The notes beneath the pieces were generated by a model that made no database searches, was not told where the DNA came from, and saw only the letters and a list, made by a program, of their open reading frames with translations. This document shows, piece by piece, positions 15,748 through 24,482 of a DNA stretch of 43,774 nt; the first letter of the stretch is position 1, and the number at the start of each line of letters is the position of its first letter. The stretch is from Henriciella sp. (GTDB lineage Bacteria > Pseudomonadota > Alphaproteobacteria > Caulobacterales > Hyphomonadaceae), in the NCBI GenBank assembly GCA_027019605.1, contig JALUWJ010000190.1:1-43774 (forward strand), in the 5' to 3' direction. Both the position numbers and the translations under genes were made by a program.

Positions 15748-16620
15748 ATGATGAAAATTGCCTACCTCGCCTCCAAAGTTACGCTGCCCGGATCACCGCT
15801 TCGGCGCAGTGACGCCTTCGAACATGATTATATGATGGAGGCCCTGCGCGGACCTTTTGGTGCTCAAGAGATGAGCGTCGAAGATGTCGATTGGAATGAT
15901 CAAACAATCGACTGGTCACAGTTTGATGCCGCCCTCATCGGCACCACTTGGGACTATTGGGATCAGCCACAGCTCTTCCTATCCACTTTGGAAAAGATCG
16001 AGGGCCAGACGCGATTGTTCAACTCAGCGGCAACCGTGCGCTGGAACAGCGACAAGCGCTACTTGAAAGAGCTCGCCGCCAAGGGCGCGCGCACAATCCC
16101 AACCCTATGGATCGACAAGGTTGAAGCGGCAGACTTTCACGCCGCGTTTGATAAGCTTGGCAGCGATGATTTGGTCTTCAAACGGCAAATTGGGGCAGGG
16201 GCTGATGGTCAATTCCGCTTGGCGCCAGGCGACAACCTCCCGGATATGCCACACCCGATGATGGTTCAGCCTTTCCTGAGCACGATCCAGGAAGAGGGCG
16301 AGTACAGCTTCATTTTTATTGATGGCGAATTTTCCCACGCCTTGTTGAAACAGGCCAAGTCAGGCGATTATCGCATTCAATCGACCTATGGCGGCTGGGA
16401 AACGAAAGTGTCCCCAAGCACCGGTGACCTGAACGATGCTCGGGCCATTCTGGACCTTATGGAAGAGACACCCTTCTATGCGCGGGTCGATATGATCCGG
16501 GACACGGATCGCCGTTTGCTCCTTATGGAGCTCGAATTGATCGAGCCTTATCTCTATCCAAAAGAGGGACCTGAGCTTGGCGCAATCATGGCGAAAGCTC
16601 TGAAAGCGCGCCTCGGCTAA
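15748..16620 (+). CDS. ATP-grasp domain protein (RimK/glutathione-synthetase-like)
   Basis: A 290-residue cytosolic enzyme that would form an amide or peptide bond via an acyl phosphate. The N-terminal pre-ATP domain (MKIAYLASKVTLPGSPLRRSD, then ALIGTTWDYWDQPQLF) is followed by the segment RWNSDKRYLKELAAKGARTIPT, and the ATP-grasp core DLVFKRQIGAGADGQFRL, MVQPFLSTIQEEGEYSFIFI and RVDMIRDTDRRLLLMELELI, where Glu and Asp residues bind magnesium. This pattern matches uncharacterised alphaproteobacterial ATP-grasp proteins related to glutathione synthetase and DcsG. Two adjacent ATGs (15748, 15751) are possible starts. The stop overlaps the convergent rlmB stop by 4 bases. Substrate unknown. Confidence 0.82.
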   Translation: MMKIAYLASKVTLPGSPLRRSDAFEHDYMMEALRGPFGAQEMSVEDVDWNDQTIDWSQFDAALIGTTWDYWDQPQLFLSTLEKIEGQTRLFNSAATVRWNSDKRYLKELAAKGARTIPTLWIDKVEAADFHAAFDKLGSDDLVFKRQIGAGADGQFRLAPGDNLPDMPHPMMVQPFLSTIQEEGEYSFIFIDGEFSHALLKQAKSGDYRIQSTYGGWETKVSPSTGDLNDARAILDLMEETPFYARVDMIRDTDRRLLLMELELIEPYLYPKEGPELGAIMAKALKARLG

Positions 16621-17393
16621 ACCTGGAAGGATCGCGCGGCCTCATAAAACGCGATCGCCGCGGCGTTCGAGACATTCAGGCTTTCCATTTCCGAAGCGAT
16701 CGGAATGCGGGCAAGTTCCGCGCAGGCCTTGGCGACGCCCGGACGCAAACCTGGGCCTTCGGCGCCGAGCACAATTGCGAGCTTTGCCGCGCCCGAGACA
16801 GCCCGATCAATCTGCGCGCGGCCTTCGCCGGCGAGCCCGACGGTGTGGAACCCGACTTCATTCAAAGCGTCTAGCGCCCGCGCAATGTTGACGACCCGGC
16901 ATTCGTTTACGGTCTCAATTGCGCCAACCGCGGCCTTGCCGACAATGCCGGAAATTGGCGGGGCGTTGCGCGTCTGCAGAACCAGTGCGTCAAATCCAAA
17001 CGCTGCCGCGGAGCGAAAGATCGCGCCGAGATTGTGCGGATCGCTGACCTGATCCAGAACCACGACACGTTTCGCGCCGCTGGCAATCACATCTTCGATC
17101 TGAACCGGAGGTAGGGGCTCAAACTGCGCCGCCAGGCCTTGGTGAACCGCATCTCGCGGCAGCAGGCCATCAATCGCGCCCGGCTCCAGGATTTCAGACC
17201 GGCCCGGTTTAGACGCGAGCCGGTCCAGCCCATTCTTGGTGCCAACCAGGCGTTTCAGTTTCCGCTTGGGATTGGCCAAAGCGGCGCTGACAGCATGCAC
17301 ACCCCAGAGCCAATTTTCACTGGATCCATTGGGGCGCGCAGGAGATTTGCGCTTGTGTGAATTAGGACGGTTGCGCGGGCGGGGCTTGCTCAT
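16617..17393 (-). CDS. rlmB: 23S rRNA (guanosine-2'-O-)-methyltransferase RlmB (SpoU/TrmH family)
   Basis: Methylates the 2'-hydroxyl of a guanosine in the peptidyl-transferase region of 23S rRNA (G2251 in E. coli). The 258-residue protein begins with a basic, Pro/Arg/Lys-rich leader, then the substrate-binding N-domain starting at WLWGVHAVSAAL. The knotted SPOUT domain shows motif 1 VVVLDQVSDPHNLGAIFRSA, motif 2 LAIVLGAEGPGLRP, and motif 3 IPIASEMESLNVSNAAAIAF. All three SAM-binding motifs are intact. It is convergent with the ATP-grasp gene and lies about 95 bases from tRNA-Tyr on the opposite strand. Related TrmH-type enzymes act on tRNA, but the N-domain and motifs favour RlmB. Confidence 0.92.
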   Translation of the reverse strand: MSKPRPRNRPNSHKRKSPARPNGSSENWLWGVHAVSAALANPKRKLKRLVGTKNGLDRLASKPGRSEILEPGAIDGLLPRDAVHQGLAAQFEPLPPVQIEDVIASGAKRVVVLDQVSDPHNLGAIFRSAAAFGFDALVLQTRNAPPISGIVGKAAVGAIETVNECRVVNIARALDALNEVGFHTVGLAGEGRAQIDRAVSGAAKLAIVLGAEGPGLRPGVAKACAELARIPIASEMESLNVSNAAAIAFYEAARSFQV

Positions 17394-17488
17394 TATAAGG
17401 CCGGTTTCCGGTTGAAAGACGGTGGTGTCAAAGCCCCCTAATGACGGTCGGAAACTGCGGCGTCAAATGGCGTTGTGTAAGTCACCCT

Positions 17489-17573
17489 GGAGGGGTGGGA
17501 GAGTGGTTAAATCCAGCAGACTGTAAATCTGCCCGCTTTGCGTACACTGGTTCGAATCCAGTCCCCTCCACCA
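17489..17573 (+). tRNA. tRNA-Tyr (GTA)
   Basis: An 85-base tRNA with a long variable arm. The acceptor stem GGAGGGG (17489-17495) pairs with CCCCTCC (17563-17569), followed by discriminator A and encoded CCA. The anticodon stem GCAGA/TCTGC encloses CTGTAAA with anticodon GTA at 17523-17525. The T-arm holds GGTTCGAATCC. The extra arm, as expected for tyrosine tRNA, sits between. Confidence 0.98.
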
Positions 17574-17610
17574 CTTACACAAAGCATGCTATAAAAGCGG
17601 CAGGCCCTGA

Positions 17611-17684
17611 GCGGGTATAGCATAGTGGTAATGCGGCAGCCTTCCAAGCTGTTGAGCTCGGTTCGATTCCGTGTACCCGCTCCA
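17611..17684 (+). tRNA. tRNA-Gly (TCC)
   Basis: A 74-base tRNA. The acceptor stem GCGGGTA (17611-17617) pairs with TACCCGC (17674-17680), then discriminator T and encoded CCA. The anticodon loop CTTCCAA carries TCC at 17643-17645. A T-run (ATTTTTTT) follows directly and may end the tRNA transcript. It lies 37 bases after tRNA-Tyr, so the two are probably co-transcribed. Confidence 0.98.
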
Positions 17685-17895
17685 ATTTTTTTCTAAACAG
17701 AAATCACTTTTCGACGGTACAAACCCATTCTCTCCCATCGGAATGCCGTGGAAGAGACTTATATTTGCGTCAGCCCGGAAAGTATCGGCAAAATCTTCCA
17801 ATAATCCAGAATTCCGCGCGGTAATCCTATTCTTTGCTTGAGGCGCCGGGTCCAGCTCGTTAACAAATTACAAACGTCACAGCTGGGAGTCCCGT

Positions 17896-20800
17896 ATGCG
17901 CACGTCGCTATCCATCATTTCACTCACCGCAGCCTTGGCTGCCGCGTCAGCCGCGTCCGCACAGGGGTTTTCGGCTGAGGATCTTGTCTCTGAAACCGAG
18001 ACCTGGTTCCAGGCGCCGGCGATCTCGCCGGATGGCAGCACGATTGCGTTTGCCGCACATGGCGACATCTGGACCGTGTCCAGCAATGGCGGCACGGCGA
18101 CGCCGATCACCCGCGATAATGGCTGGGACGGAATGCCGGTCTGGTCACGCGATGGCTCCAAGATCGCATTTGCCTCTGATCGCAATGGCAATCTCGATGT
18201 CTTCGTAATGAATGCCGATGGTACTGGCCTTAGCCGTCTGACCCATCATGACGCGAATGATTACCCGAGCGATTTTGCACCGGATGGAAGCGGCGTCCTG
18301 TTCGCCTCGGCGCGCGGCCAGTCTGCAAGCTCGAGCTATTTCCCAACCGGCGCCTTGCCGCAGCTTTATGAAGTCTCCGTCGAGGGGGGCACGCCGCGCA
18401 TGGTGACAACAGTCCCGGGCATGGAAGCGCGCTACAGTCCTGACGGCACCAAAATCGCTTATCGCGAAGAGAAAGCCTATGAGAATGAGTGGCGCCAGCG
18501 CGATGTCAGCTCGTTCGCGCGCGATATCTGGATCTATGATCTGGAAAGCCGCGCACATACGAAAGTGACTGACACGCCGGGCGGCGATCATTCTCCCGCT
18601 TGGTCCGCAGATGGCCAAAGCCTGTTCATGCAGTCGGAAGTCGATGGCGGCACGTTCAACCTGCGCCGGGTCGATCTTGAAAGCGGCGACAGCGAGGCGC
18701 TTACATCGCATGGACCGCATCCCGCCCGCGCGACATCGCTCAGTGCTGACGGGACTTTGGTCTACACCTATCATGGCGTCATCCACAAAGTGACCCCGGG
18801 CGGCGAATCCGAAGCGCTCGCGATCACGGTTCCTGCCGGCCGAATTGGCGGCGAAGACACCCCTGTTCCTGCCGCCGGTAATATTTCCGAATTCGCGATC
18901 TCTCCGGATGGCTCTGAGATCGCTTATGTCTTCCGCGGCGAGGTTTTTGTCACCGATACGGAATTCTCTGACACGGTTCGGGTCACGGATACGCCTGGGC
19001 AAGAGCGCTCGATTTCCTTTGCGCCGGACGGCCGAACGCTGCTCTATGCCGCCGAACAAGATGGCGGTTGGGGCATTTATGAAACCAGCATCGCCGAGGA
19101 TAACGCCCCGCGTTTCTCTATGTCCGTCCAGTTTGAAACCAAACAAGTGTACAAACCCGAGGGCGGCAACGCTTTCCAGCCCGCCTATAGCCCAGATGGT
19201 GAGTCGATCGGTTTTATCGAAAACCGCGATTCAATTCGGGTGATGGATGCGGACGGCAATAATCTCCGAACGCTGTTCACCGCAGAACAAAACTACTCTT
19301 ATGCGGACGGCGATATCAGCTTCCACTTCTCGCCAGACTCCAATTGGGTGGCCGCAGACTATTCACCGCGCGGATATTATTTCTACACTGATATCGGTCT
19401 CGCGCCGGTGGATGGATCCGCCCCGCCAAAAGACATTTCGGTGAATGGCTATTATGATGGGGCGCCGATTTGGCACTCCAGCGGCGACTTGGTCTACTGG
19501 TTTACCGATCGCTATGGCGAGCGAACCCATGGCTCTTGGGGGTCAGAAGGCGATGTGGTTGCGGCTTTCTTGAACGAAGCAAGCTGGACCCGGTTCAACC
19601 TCTCCGAACAAGAACGCGCGGCTTTGGACAAAGCCGGTGATGCCAAGGATGAGGAGGAAGACGAGGACGAAGAAGACGAAGAGGAAGGTCCATCTATCGA
19701 TGTTGAAAAACTGCTCAATCTCGCCGCGATGCGCGACGAAGATGCAGATATCGAAATCGATTTTGAGGCCATCAAAGACCGGACCATTCGCTTAACTCCG
19801 CAATCTTCGGATCTCGCTGATGCGGTGTTCGGGCCGGATATGCAAAAGCTCTATTATCTCGCAGCGTTTGAAGGCGGGTATGATCTTTGGGTCAATGATT
19901 TGGTCGAAGGCAGCGCCAGTAAAGTCGCACCGCTCGGGGCCAGTTCCGCCAGCATGACAATCTCAGAGGATGGCTCAATGCTGGTCATTCTGGCCGACGG
20001 GCGTCTGCAGAAAGCGACTCTGGGTGACAATATCAAAGTTTCCCCGATCGAAACCAATGCGGAGATGCGCCTGCGCACGGACGCCGAACGTCTCTACATT
20101 TTCAATCACACCTGGCACCAGGTCGCCGACAAGTTCTACGACCCGGCCTATCACGGCGTTGATTGGACTGCGATGGAAGCCGCGTACAAGCCAAAAGTTG
20201 CTGCCATTTCGAACAACCGGGATTTCGCGGTCCTGATGTCTGAGATGCTCGGGCAGCTCAATGCGAGCCACACTGGCATGTATTATCGCAGCGGCGGTAA
20301 CGGACAGAGTGATCAAACCGCGGCGCTTGGTGTCATCTTTGATCTCGATGGCGGCGCTGGACTTCGCATCGGTGAAATCCTGGACGATGGTCCGCTCGAT
20401 CGAGACACGCTCGATGTGGAAATCGGCGATCGGATCACAGCGATTGATGGTCAATCGATCACCGGCACTCAAAACGCATTTGAGCTTCTGAACCGCAAGG
20501 CGGGCGACCGCGTTCGCCTGACGATCGGGAATAAGGATACGACCATTGCGGTGCGCACTTATTCTCGCCGAGATGAAGGCGCGGCCCTTTATGAGCGGTG
20601 GATTGATCGTCGCCGGGCGATTGTTGAAGAGCGTTCAAATGGCCGGATTGGCTTCGTGCACATCCGCTCCATGAATGATACTGGCTTCCGACAAATCTTC
20701 TCAGAACTGTTCGGACGCAATTTCGACAAGGAAGCAGTCATTGTGGATACACGCTTTAACGGTGGCGGCTGGCTGCATGATGATCTGATTACACTCTTGG

Positions 20801-21201
20801 ATGGTGAGTCTTACTTCAACATCCGCGCGCGCAATCGGATCGTATCTGGCGCGCCAGAAGAACGGTGGACCAAGCCTTCCGCAGTGGTGATGAATGAAGG
20901 CAATTATTCCAACGCCCACATGTTCCCTTACGCCTATGACTTGTTCGACATTGGCCAAACAATCGGTATGCCGGTCCCTGGCACCGCGACAGCGGTCTGG
21001 TGGGAAGGCCAAGTCTCTGGAGATCTTGTCTTTGGGATCCCGCAATTGCCTGTCTTGGACCAGAACAATCAGCCGCTCGAAAACCAAGAGCTTCAACCAG
21101 ATATTCGCGTCGACAATGCCCCTCAGTTTGCAGAAGTTGGACGCGATCTTCCGCTCGAAGCTGCGGTCGATTCTCTCTTGGGCTCACTTGGCTCAGAATA
21201 A
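17896..21201 (+). CDS. Tricorn-like S41 peptidase with beta-propeller, PDZ and acidic insert
   Basis: A large exported serine protease of 1101 residues. A signal peptide (cleavage near SASAQG) leads into many WD40-like PD40 repeats of the form SPDGSTIAFAAHGDIW and SRDGSKIAFASDRNGN up to about residue 530, matching the propellers of Tricorn. A very acidic run (DEEEDEDEEDEEE, about 586-598) follows, then a helical C1-type domain. Next is a PDZ domain (about 808-883; GDRITAIDGQSITGTQNAF), and the S41 core with RIGFVHIRSMND, VDTRFNGGGWLHDDL and NEGNYSNAHMFPYAYD, where Ser1005 is the likely nucleophile. GGGAG precedes the start. It probably degrades peptides in the periplasm. An intrinsic terminator follows. 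Confidence 0.93.
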   Translation: MRTSLSIISLTAALAAASAASAQGFSAEDLVSETETWFQAPAISPDGSTIAFAAHGDIWTVSSNGGTATPITRDNGWDGMPVWSRDGSKIAFASDRNGNLDVFVMNADGTGLSRLTHHDANDYPSDFAPDGSGVLFASARGQSASSSYFPTGALPQLYEVSVEGGTPRMVTTVPGMEARYSPDGTKIAYREEKAYENEWRQRDVSSFARDIWIYDLESRAHTKVTDTPGGDHSPAWSADGQSLFMQSEVDGGTFNLRRVDLESGDSEALTSHGPHPARATSLSADGTLVYTYHGVIHKVTPGGESEALAITVPAGRIGGEDTPVPAAGNISEFAISPDGSEIAYVFRGEVFVTDTEFSDTVRVTDTPGQERSISFAPDGRTLLYAAEQDGGWGIYETSIAEDNAPRFSMSVQFETKQVYKPEGGNAFQPAYSPDGESIGFIENRDSIRVMDADGNNLRTLFTAEQNYSYADGDISFHFSPDSNWVAADYSPRGYYFYTDIGLAPVDGSAPPKDISVNGYYDGAPIWHSSGDLVYWFTDRYGERTHGSWGSEGDVVAAFLNEASWTRFNLSEQERAALDKAGDAKDEEEDEDEEDEEEGPSIDVEKLLNLAAMRDEDADIEIDFEAIKDRTIRLTPQSSDLADAVFGPDMQKLYYLAAFEGGYDLWVNDLVEGSASKVAPLGASSASMTISEDGSMLVILADGRLQKATLGDNIKVSPIETNAEMRLRTDAERLYIFNHTWHQVADKFYDPAYHGVDWTAMEAAYKPKVAAISNNRDFAVLMSEMLGQLNASHTGMYYRSGGNGQSDQTAALGVIFDLDGGAGLRIGEILDDGPLDRDTLDVEIGDRITAIDGQSITGTQNAFELLNRKAGDRVRLTIGNKDTTIAVRTYSRRDEGAALYERWIDRRRAIVEERSNGRIGFVHIRSMNDTGFRQIFSELFGRNFDKEAVIVDTRFNGGGWLHDDLITLLDGESYFNIRARNRIVSGAPEERWTKPSAVVMNEGNYSNAHMFPYAYDLFDIGQTIGMPVPGTATAVWWEGQVSGDLVFGIPQLPVLDQNNQPLENQELQPDIRVDNAPQFAEVGRDLPLEAAVDSLLGSLGSE

Positions 21202-21219
21202 GAATCCAAAGTTTTCTGG

Positions 21220-21250
21220 AAGGGGCGGCGCCGTGCGTCGCCCTTTTTAT
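21220..21250 (+). terminator. Rho-independent terminator after the Tricorn-like gene
   Basis: GGGCGGC (21223-21229) pairs with GTCGCCC (21237-21243) with one G-T wobble, extended by AAG/CTT-type pairs, and a CTTTTTATTT tract follows. It begins about 20 bases after the stop and reaches the 3' end of the convergent P450 gene. Confidence 0.85.
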
Positions 21251-22575
21251 TTGGGGTGACAGATCACGGGCAACCAAGAATAGCCTTTGACAAAGCTGCT
21301 TGAAACGCGGCTCGGCTCATCAAGCACTTCGACATGTTCGAACCGCTCTAAAATCTCTTCCCATAGAATCCGGAGCTGAAGCTCTGCGAGGCGATTGCCA
21401 ACGCAGCGATGAATTCCAAACCCAAACGAGACGTGATTGCGGGCCTGTTTGCGGTCGATGATTAAGCGGTTGGGATCTTCATCCCAGAACGTCTCATCGC
21501 GGTTTCCGGACACATACCACATGGCCACTTTATCGCCTTTGCGGATCAGTTTGCCGTGCATCTCGACATCCTCAAGCGCGGTGCGCCGCATATAGGCAAG
21601 CGGCGTCTGCCAGCGAATAATCTCTGAAACCATGTTCGGGATGAGAGATGGGTTCGCCTTAAGCTTCGCATATTCTTCAGGAAACTTATTGAGCGCATAA
21701 ACGCCGCCCGACATCGAATTTCGGGTCGTATCATTGCCGCCCACAATAAGAAGAATAACGTTCCCAAGCATTTCATAGGGATTCATATCCTTCGTGGCGT
21801 CGCCATGCGCGAGGAGACTCATCAAGTCATCCGCTGGTTCTGCATTCTTGCGCTCTTGGAAAATTCCCCAAAACACCTGCGCGCATTGCCCTAACTCTTC
21901 ACGCCATTGTTCCATTCCGCCCGGGCAAATGTCCGGGTCGGCTGGATTTGTTGTCACATCAGACCATCGCGTTAGGTCTCGCCGCTTGTCTTGTGGGTAG
22001 TTGAACAACGTGGCGAGCATCATTGCTGTCAGCTCAATCGAAACCGCATTGACCCAATCGAACGGTTCATTGACCGGTAAGCCGTCTAACACTTTCTGGG
22101 TGCGCGCGCGGATTAAGGGTTCGTAGTCTCGAAGCGCGGTTGGAGCGACGGCGGGTTGCGCGGTTTTTCTTTGCGCCGAGTGAATGGGTTCGTCAGCAGA
22201 AATGAAGCTTCGACCGACCATGCTCTCATTCATATTGCTGAGCGTGATCCCGCCATTGCTTGAGTCAGACGAAAAGCGCTTATGGTCTGAATCCACCGCA
22301 ATGATATCTTTATGCCGGGTGATCGACCAATACGGTCCGAAGAAACTGTCAGGTGTATAGTGGATAGGGTCTTCTTTGCGCAGGCGCTCAAAGCGATCCC
22401 ACATTTTATTTTGCCGCCAGACCTCTGTATCTGCGAGATCTATCGTTTCGAGATCTAGCTCTGCTGCCGGTACCACCGGATCGCCGCGCTCCAAATAACC
22501 TGGATAGGCGGGAACTTTGTAGCTGAGCTTCGGGCGCTCAAGCTTTGAAGCAGTCTTAAAAGAAGTATCGGCCAT
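21247..22575 (-). CDS. Cytochrome P450, CYP153-type alkane/fatty-acid omega-hydroxylase
   Basis: A heme-thiolate monooxygenase of 442 residues, predicted to hydroxylate the terminal carbon of alkanes or fatty acids. The I-helix reads LLIVGGNDTTRNSMSGGVYA, the K-helix EIIRWQTPLAYMRR carries the ExxR pair, and the heme loop FGFGIHRCVGNRLAELQL places the ligand at Cys391. The run from SLIPNMVSEIIRW through the heme loop is very like CYP153A enzymes of marine alkane degraders as I recall them. I chose the ATG with GGAGG a few bases upstream over an in-frame TTG at 22599. The electron donors (ferredoxin and reductase) that CYP153 needs are not in this window. The stop overlaps the terminator of the convergent S41 gene. 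Confidence 0.92.
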   Translation of the reverse strand: MADTSFKTASKLERPKLSYKVPAYPGYLERGDPVVPAAELDLETIDLADTEVWRQNKMWDRFERLRKEDPIHYTPDSFFGPYWSITRHKDIIAVDSDHKRFSSDSSNGGITLSNMNESMVGRSFISADEPIHSAQRKTAQPAVAPTALRDYEPLIRARTQKVLDGLPVNEPFDWVNAVSIELTAMMLATLFNYPQDKRRDLTRWSDVTTNPADPDICPGGMEQWREELGQCAQVFWGIFQERKNAEPADDLMSLLAHGDATKDMNPYEMLGNVILLIVGGNDTTRNSMSGGVYALNKFPEEYAKLKANPSLIPNMVSEIIRWQTPLAYMRRTALEDVEMHGKLIRKGDKVAMWYVSGNRDETFWDEDPNRLIIDRKQARNHVSFGFGIHRCVGNRLAELQLRILWEEILERFEHVEVLDEPSRVSSSFVKGYSWLPVICHPK

Positions 22576-22648
22576 TTTGCCTCCGCGCACCTCGCTCAAG
22601 AGATCTTTGAAGCCTATAGCCTATGCATTTTGGGACGTCTGAAAACCG

Positions 22649-22668
22649 AAAAAGCGCCGAATCGGCGC
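22649..22668 (-). terminator. Rho-independent terminator of the parB-distal transcript
   Basis: Read on the minus strand, GCGCCG and CGGCGC form a 6-base-pair stem with a 3-base loop (22654-22668) followed by five T. It lies about 70 bases past the parB stop and before the P450 start, so it would end the origin-proximal minus-strand transcript. Confidence 0.75.
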
Positions 22669-22737
22669 ATGCCCCCACGGGAACTGCGCGCATATACGCA
22701 ATCCAGAAGACACAATTATAATATATATTTCAGCGCA

Positions 22738-23667
22738 TTAGGAGCGTTTTGCCGTTAAACGTCGGCAAAGTTCGTCCAATTGTTCGAGATCGCCATACTT
22801 GATCCGCAACTCGCCGCCAGAAACGCCCTGACGGATGTCGACTTTTAAACCAAGAACGCGGGCAAGATCCGCCTCGAGTGCTTCGGTGTCGACATCTTTG
22901 TCGGTCTGATTGACCTTCTTCGCCACCGTATCCAGCGCGCTGCCATCCTTCAGGCGTTTGACCAAAGCCTCGACATCACGAACCGACATGCCTTTGGCCA
23001 CCGCCATATCCACAACCGGGTCTGGATCAGGCGCACCGAGCGCCGCCCGCGCGTGACCGGCGGAGATCCGGCCTTGCCGCAAATGTTCACGTGAAGTCTC
23101 ACCCAAATTGAGCAGACGCATCGTGTTTGCGATATGAGCCCGAGACTTCCCGACGCTCTCCGCCAGGTCTTCTTGAGTCCGCCCAAACCGTTTGATCAGC
23201 GCGCCATAAGCTTCGGCTTCTTCAATCGGGTTTAGATCTTCACGCTGAACATTCTCGATGATGCCGACTTCGAGAAGCTGTAACTCATCAAGCTCGCGAA
23301 CAACCGCTGGGATCGTCGAGAGACCCGCCCGCTGCGCGGCGCGCCAACGTCGTTCACCCGCCACAATTTGAAACTGATTTGGCGCATCCGGATCTGGCCG
23401 AAGCAAGATGGGTTGCAAAACCCCGCGTTGCCGGATCGAGGCCGCGAGTTCTTCAAGTTCAGTCTCAGAAAAAGTGCGTCGTGGTTGGGCAGGGTTCGGA
23501 CGGATGTCTGAAAGCGAGAATTCCGCAACTGCGCCAGACGGTGACCGCCCAGAACTTTCCGGTGTATCTTCCGGTGCCGCGAGACCAACGCCTTCAACTT
23601 CTCCGATCAGCGCGGATAAGCCTTTTCCGAGTCGGTTCTGTTTTCCCCGTGCTGGATCTGGCGCCAT
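22738..23667 (-). CDS. parB: Chromosome partitioning protein ParB
   Basis: Binds parS sites near the origin, spreads as a CTP-dependent clamp and works with ParA to segregate chromosomes. The 309-residue protein begins with the ParA-contacting peptide NRLGKGLSALIGE, then the ParB/Srx domain with SLSDIRPNPAQPRRTF, the CTP-binding GERRWRAA (about 104-111) and ENVQREDLNPIEEAEAY. A helix-turn-helix with TQEDLAESVGKSRAHIANTM binds parS, and the C-terminal dimerisation domain ends in RLTAKRS. The start lies 2 bases after the parA stop. Three likely parS sites lie 1.4-3.7 kb away in rsmG, mnmG and mnmE. Confidence 0.97.
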   Translation of the reverse strand: MAPDPARGKQNRLGKGLSALIGEVEGVGLAAPEDTPESSGRSPSGAVAEFSLSDIRPNPAQPRRTFSETELEELAASIRQRGVLQPILLRPDPDAPNQFQIVAGERRWRAAQRAGLSTIPAVVRELDELQLLEVGIIENVQREDLNPIEEAEAYGALIKRFGRTQEDLAESVGKSRAHIANTMRLLNLGETSREHLRQGRISAGHARAALGAPDPDPVVDMAVAKGMSVRDVEALVKRLKDGSALDTVAKKVNQTDKDVDTEALEADLARVLGLKVDIRQGVSGGELRIKYGDLEQLDELCRRLTAKRS

Positions 23668-23669
23668 GC

Positions 23670-24482
23670 CTACCCCCGTAATGCGCGTTCGCGCTGAAGC
23701 ATTTCAGACGCCAGGCGAATATATGCTTCGCTGCCCGGGCACCTATAATCATAAAGCAAAGCCGGTTTGCCGAAACTCGGCGCCTCGGACAGACGCACAT
23801 TGCGCGGGATCACAGTATTGTAGACTTTGGTGCCGAGAACCGAGCGAACTTCGTCAGCAACCTGGTCAGATAGATTGTTGCGGCGGTCATACATGGTCAG
23901 AACCACACCTTGAATGTCCAAGTCCGGGTTCAGGCCAGAGCGCACCAATTCAACTGTTTTCAAAAGTTGGCTCAAGCCTTCGAGCGCCAGGAATTCGCAT
24001 TGCAGCGGCACCAAAAGCGAGTCCGAAGCCGTCATCGCATTGATCGTCAGCGCCGAAAGGGATGGCGGACAATCGATCAGGATATAGTCATACTCGGTCT
24101 TACCGCGCGACGCCGCTTGCTCGACATAAGAGCGAAGCGCATTGCGCAATCGATAAGAGCGATGCGGATCGTTTGAGAGTTCTGTTTCCACGCCGGCGAG
24201 GTTTTCATCACCCGGAACAATGTCCAAGCGCGGGACGAGCGTGTTGAGGACGGCATCTCCGAGGAATTCATCGTGGACGATGACGTCATACGTGGTGAGT
24301 TGGCGTTCTGGGCGTGTAATCCCGAGACCGGTCGAGGCATTTCCTTGCGCATCAAAGTCGATCACCAGGACTTTTCGTCCAACAGCCGCCAAGGCGGTGC
24401 CAAGATTGATGGATGTCGTTGTTTTCCCGACGCCGCCCTTTTGATTGGCAATGGCCAGAATGCGTGTATTCGCGTTAGACAC
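23670..24482 (-). CDS. parA: Chromosome partitioning ATPase ParA
   Basis: A dimerising ATPase that coats the nucleoid and draws ParB-parS complexes toward the pole; in stalked relatives it also interacts with polar hubs. The 270-residue protein has the deviant Walker A KGGVGKTTTSINLG (from residue 15), with the signature Lys15, a switch I region DFDAQGNASTGLGI, and the Walker B-like YDYILIDCPPSLSALTIN. The short N-terminus, without a DNA-binding domain, marks it as the chromosomal (type Ib/Soj) form. It overlaps rsmG by 8 bases. In Caulobacter the same parA-parB pair is essential and origin-proximal. Confidence 0.97.
   Translation of the reverse strand: MSNANTRILAIANQKGGVGKTTTSINLGTALAAVGRKVLVIDFDAQGNASTGLGITRPERQLTTYDVIVHDEFLGDAVLNTLVPRLDIVPGDENLAGVETELSNDPHRSYRLRNALRSYVEQAASRGKTEYDYILIDCPPSLSALTINAMTASDSLLVPLQCEFLALEGLSQLLKTVELVRSGLNPDLDIQGVVLTMYDRRNNLSDQVADEVRSVLGTKVYNTVIPRNVRLSEAPSFGKPALLYDYRCPGSEAYIRLASEMLQRERALRG

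Noticed and set aside
18145-19146. 333-codon minus-strand frame opposite the Tricorn-like gene
   Set aside because: Antisense shadow; the plus-strand product has clear repeats and a signal peptide.
23083-23098. CACGTG-centred parS-like sequence inside parB (ATGTTCACGTGAAGTC)
   Set aside because: Only the centre and one short half match the consensus; the outer bases are wrong on both sides, and the codons fit normal parB sequence.
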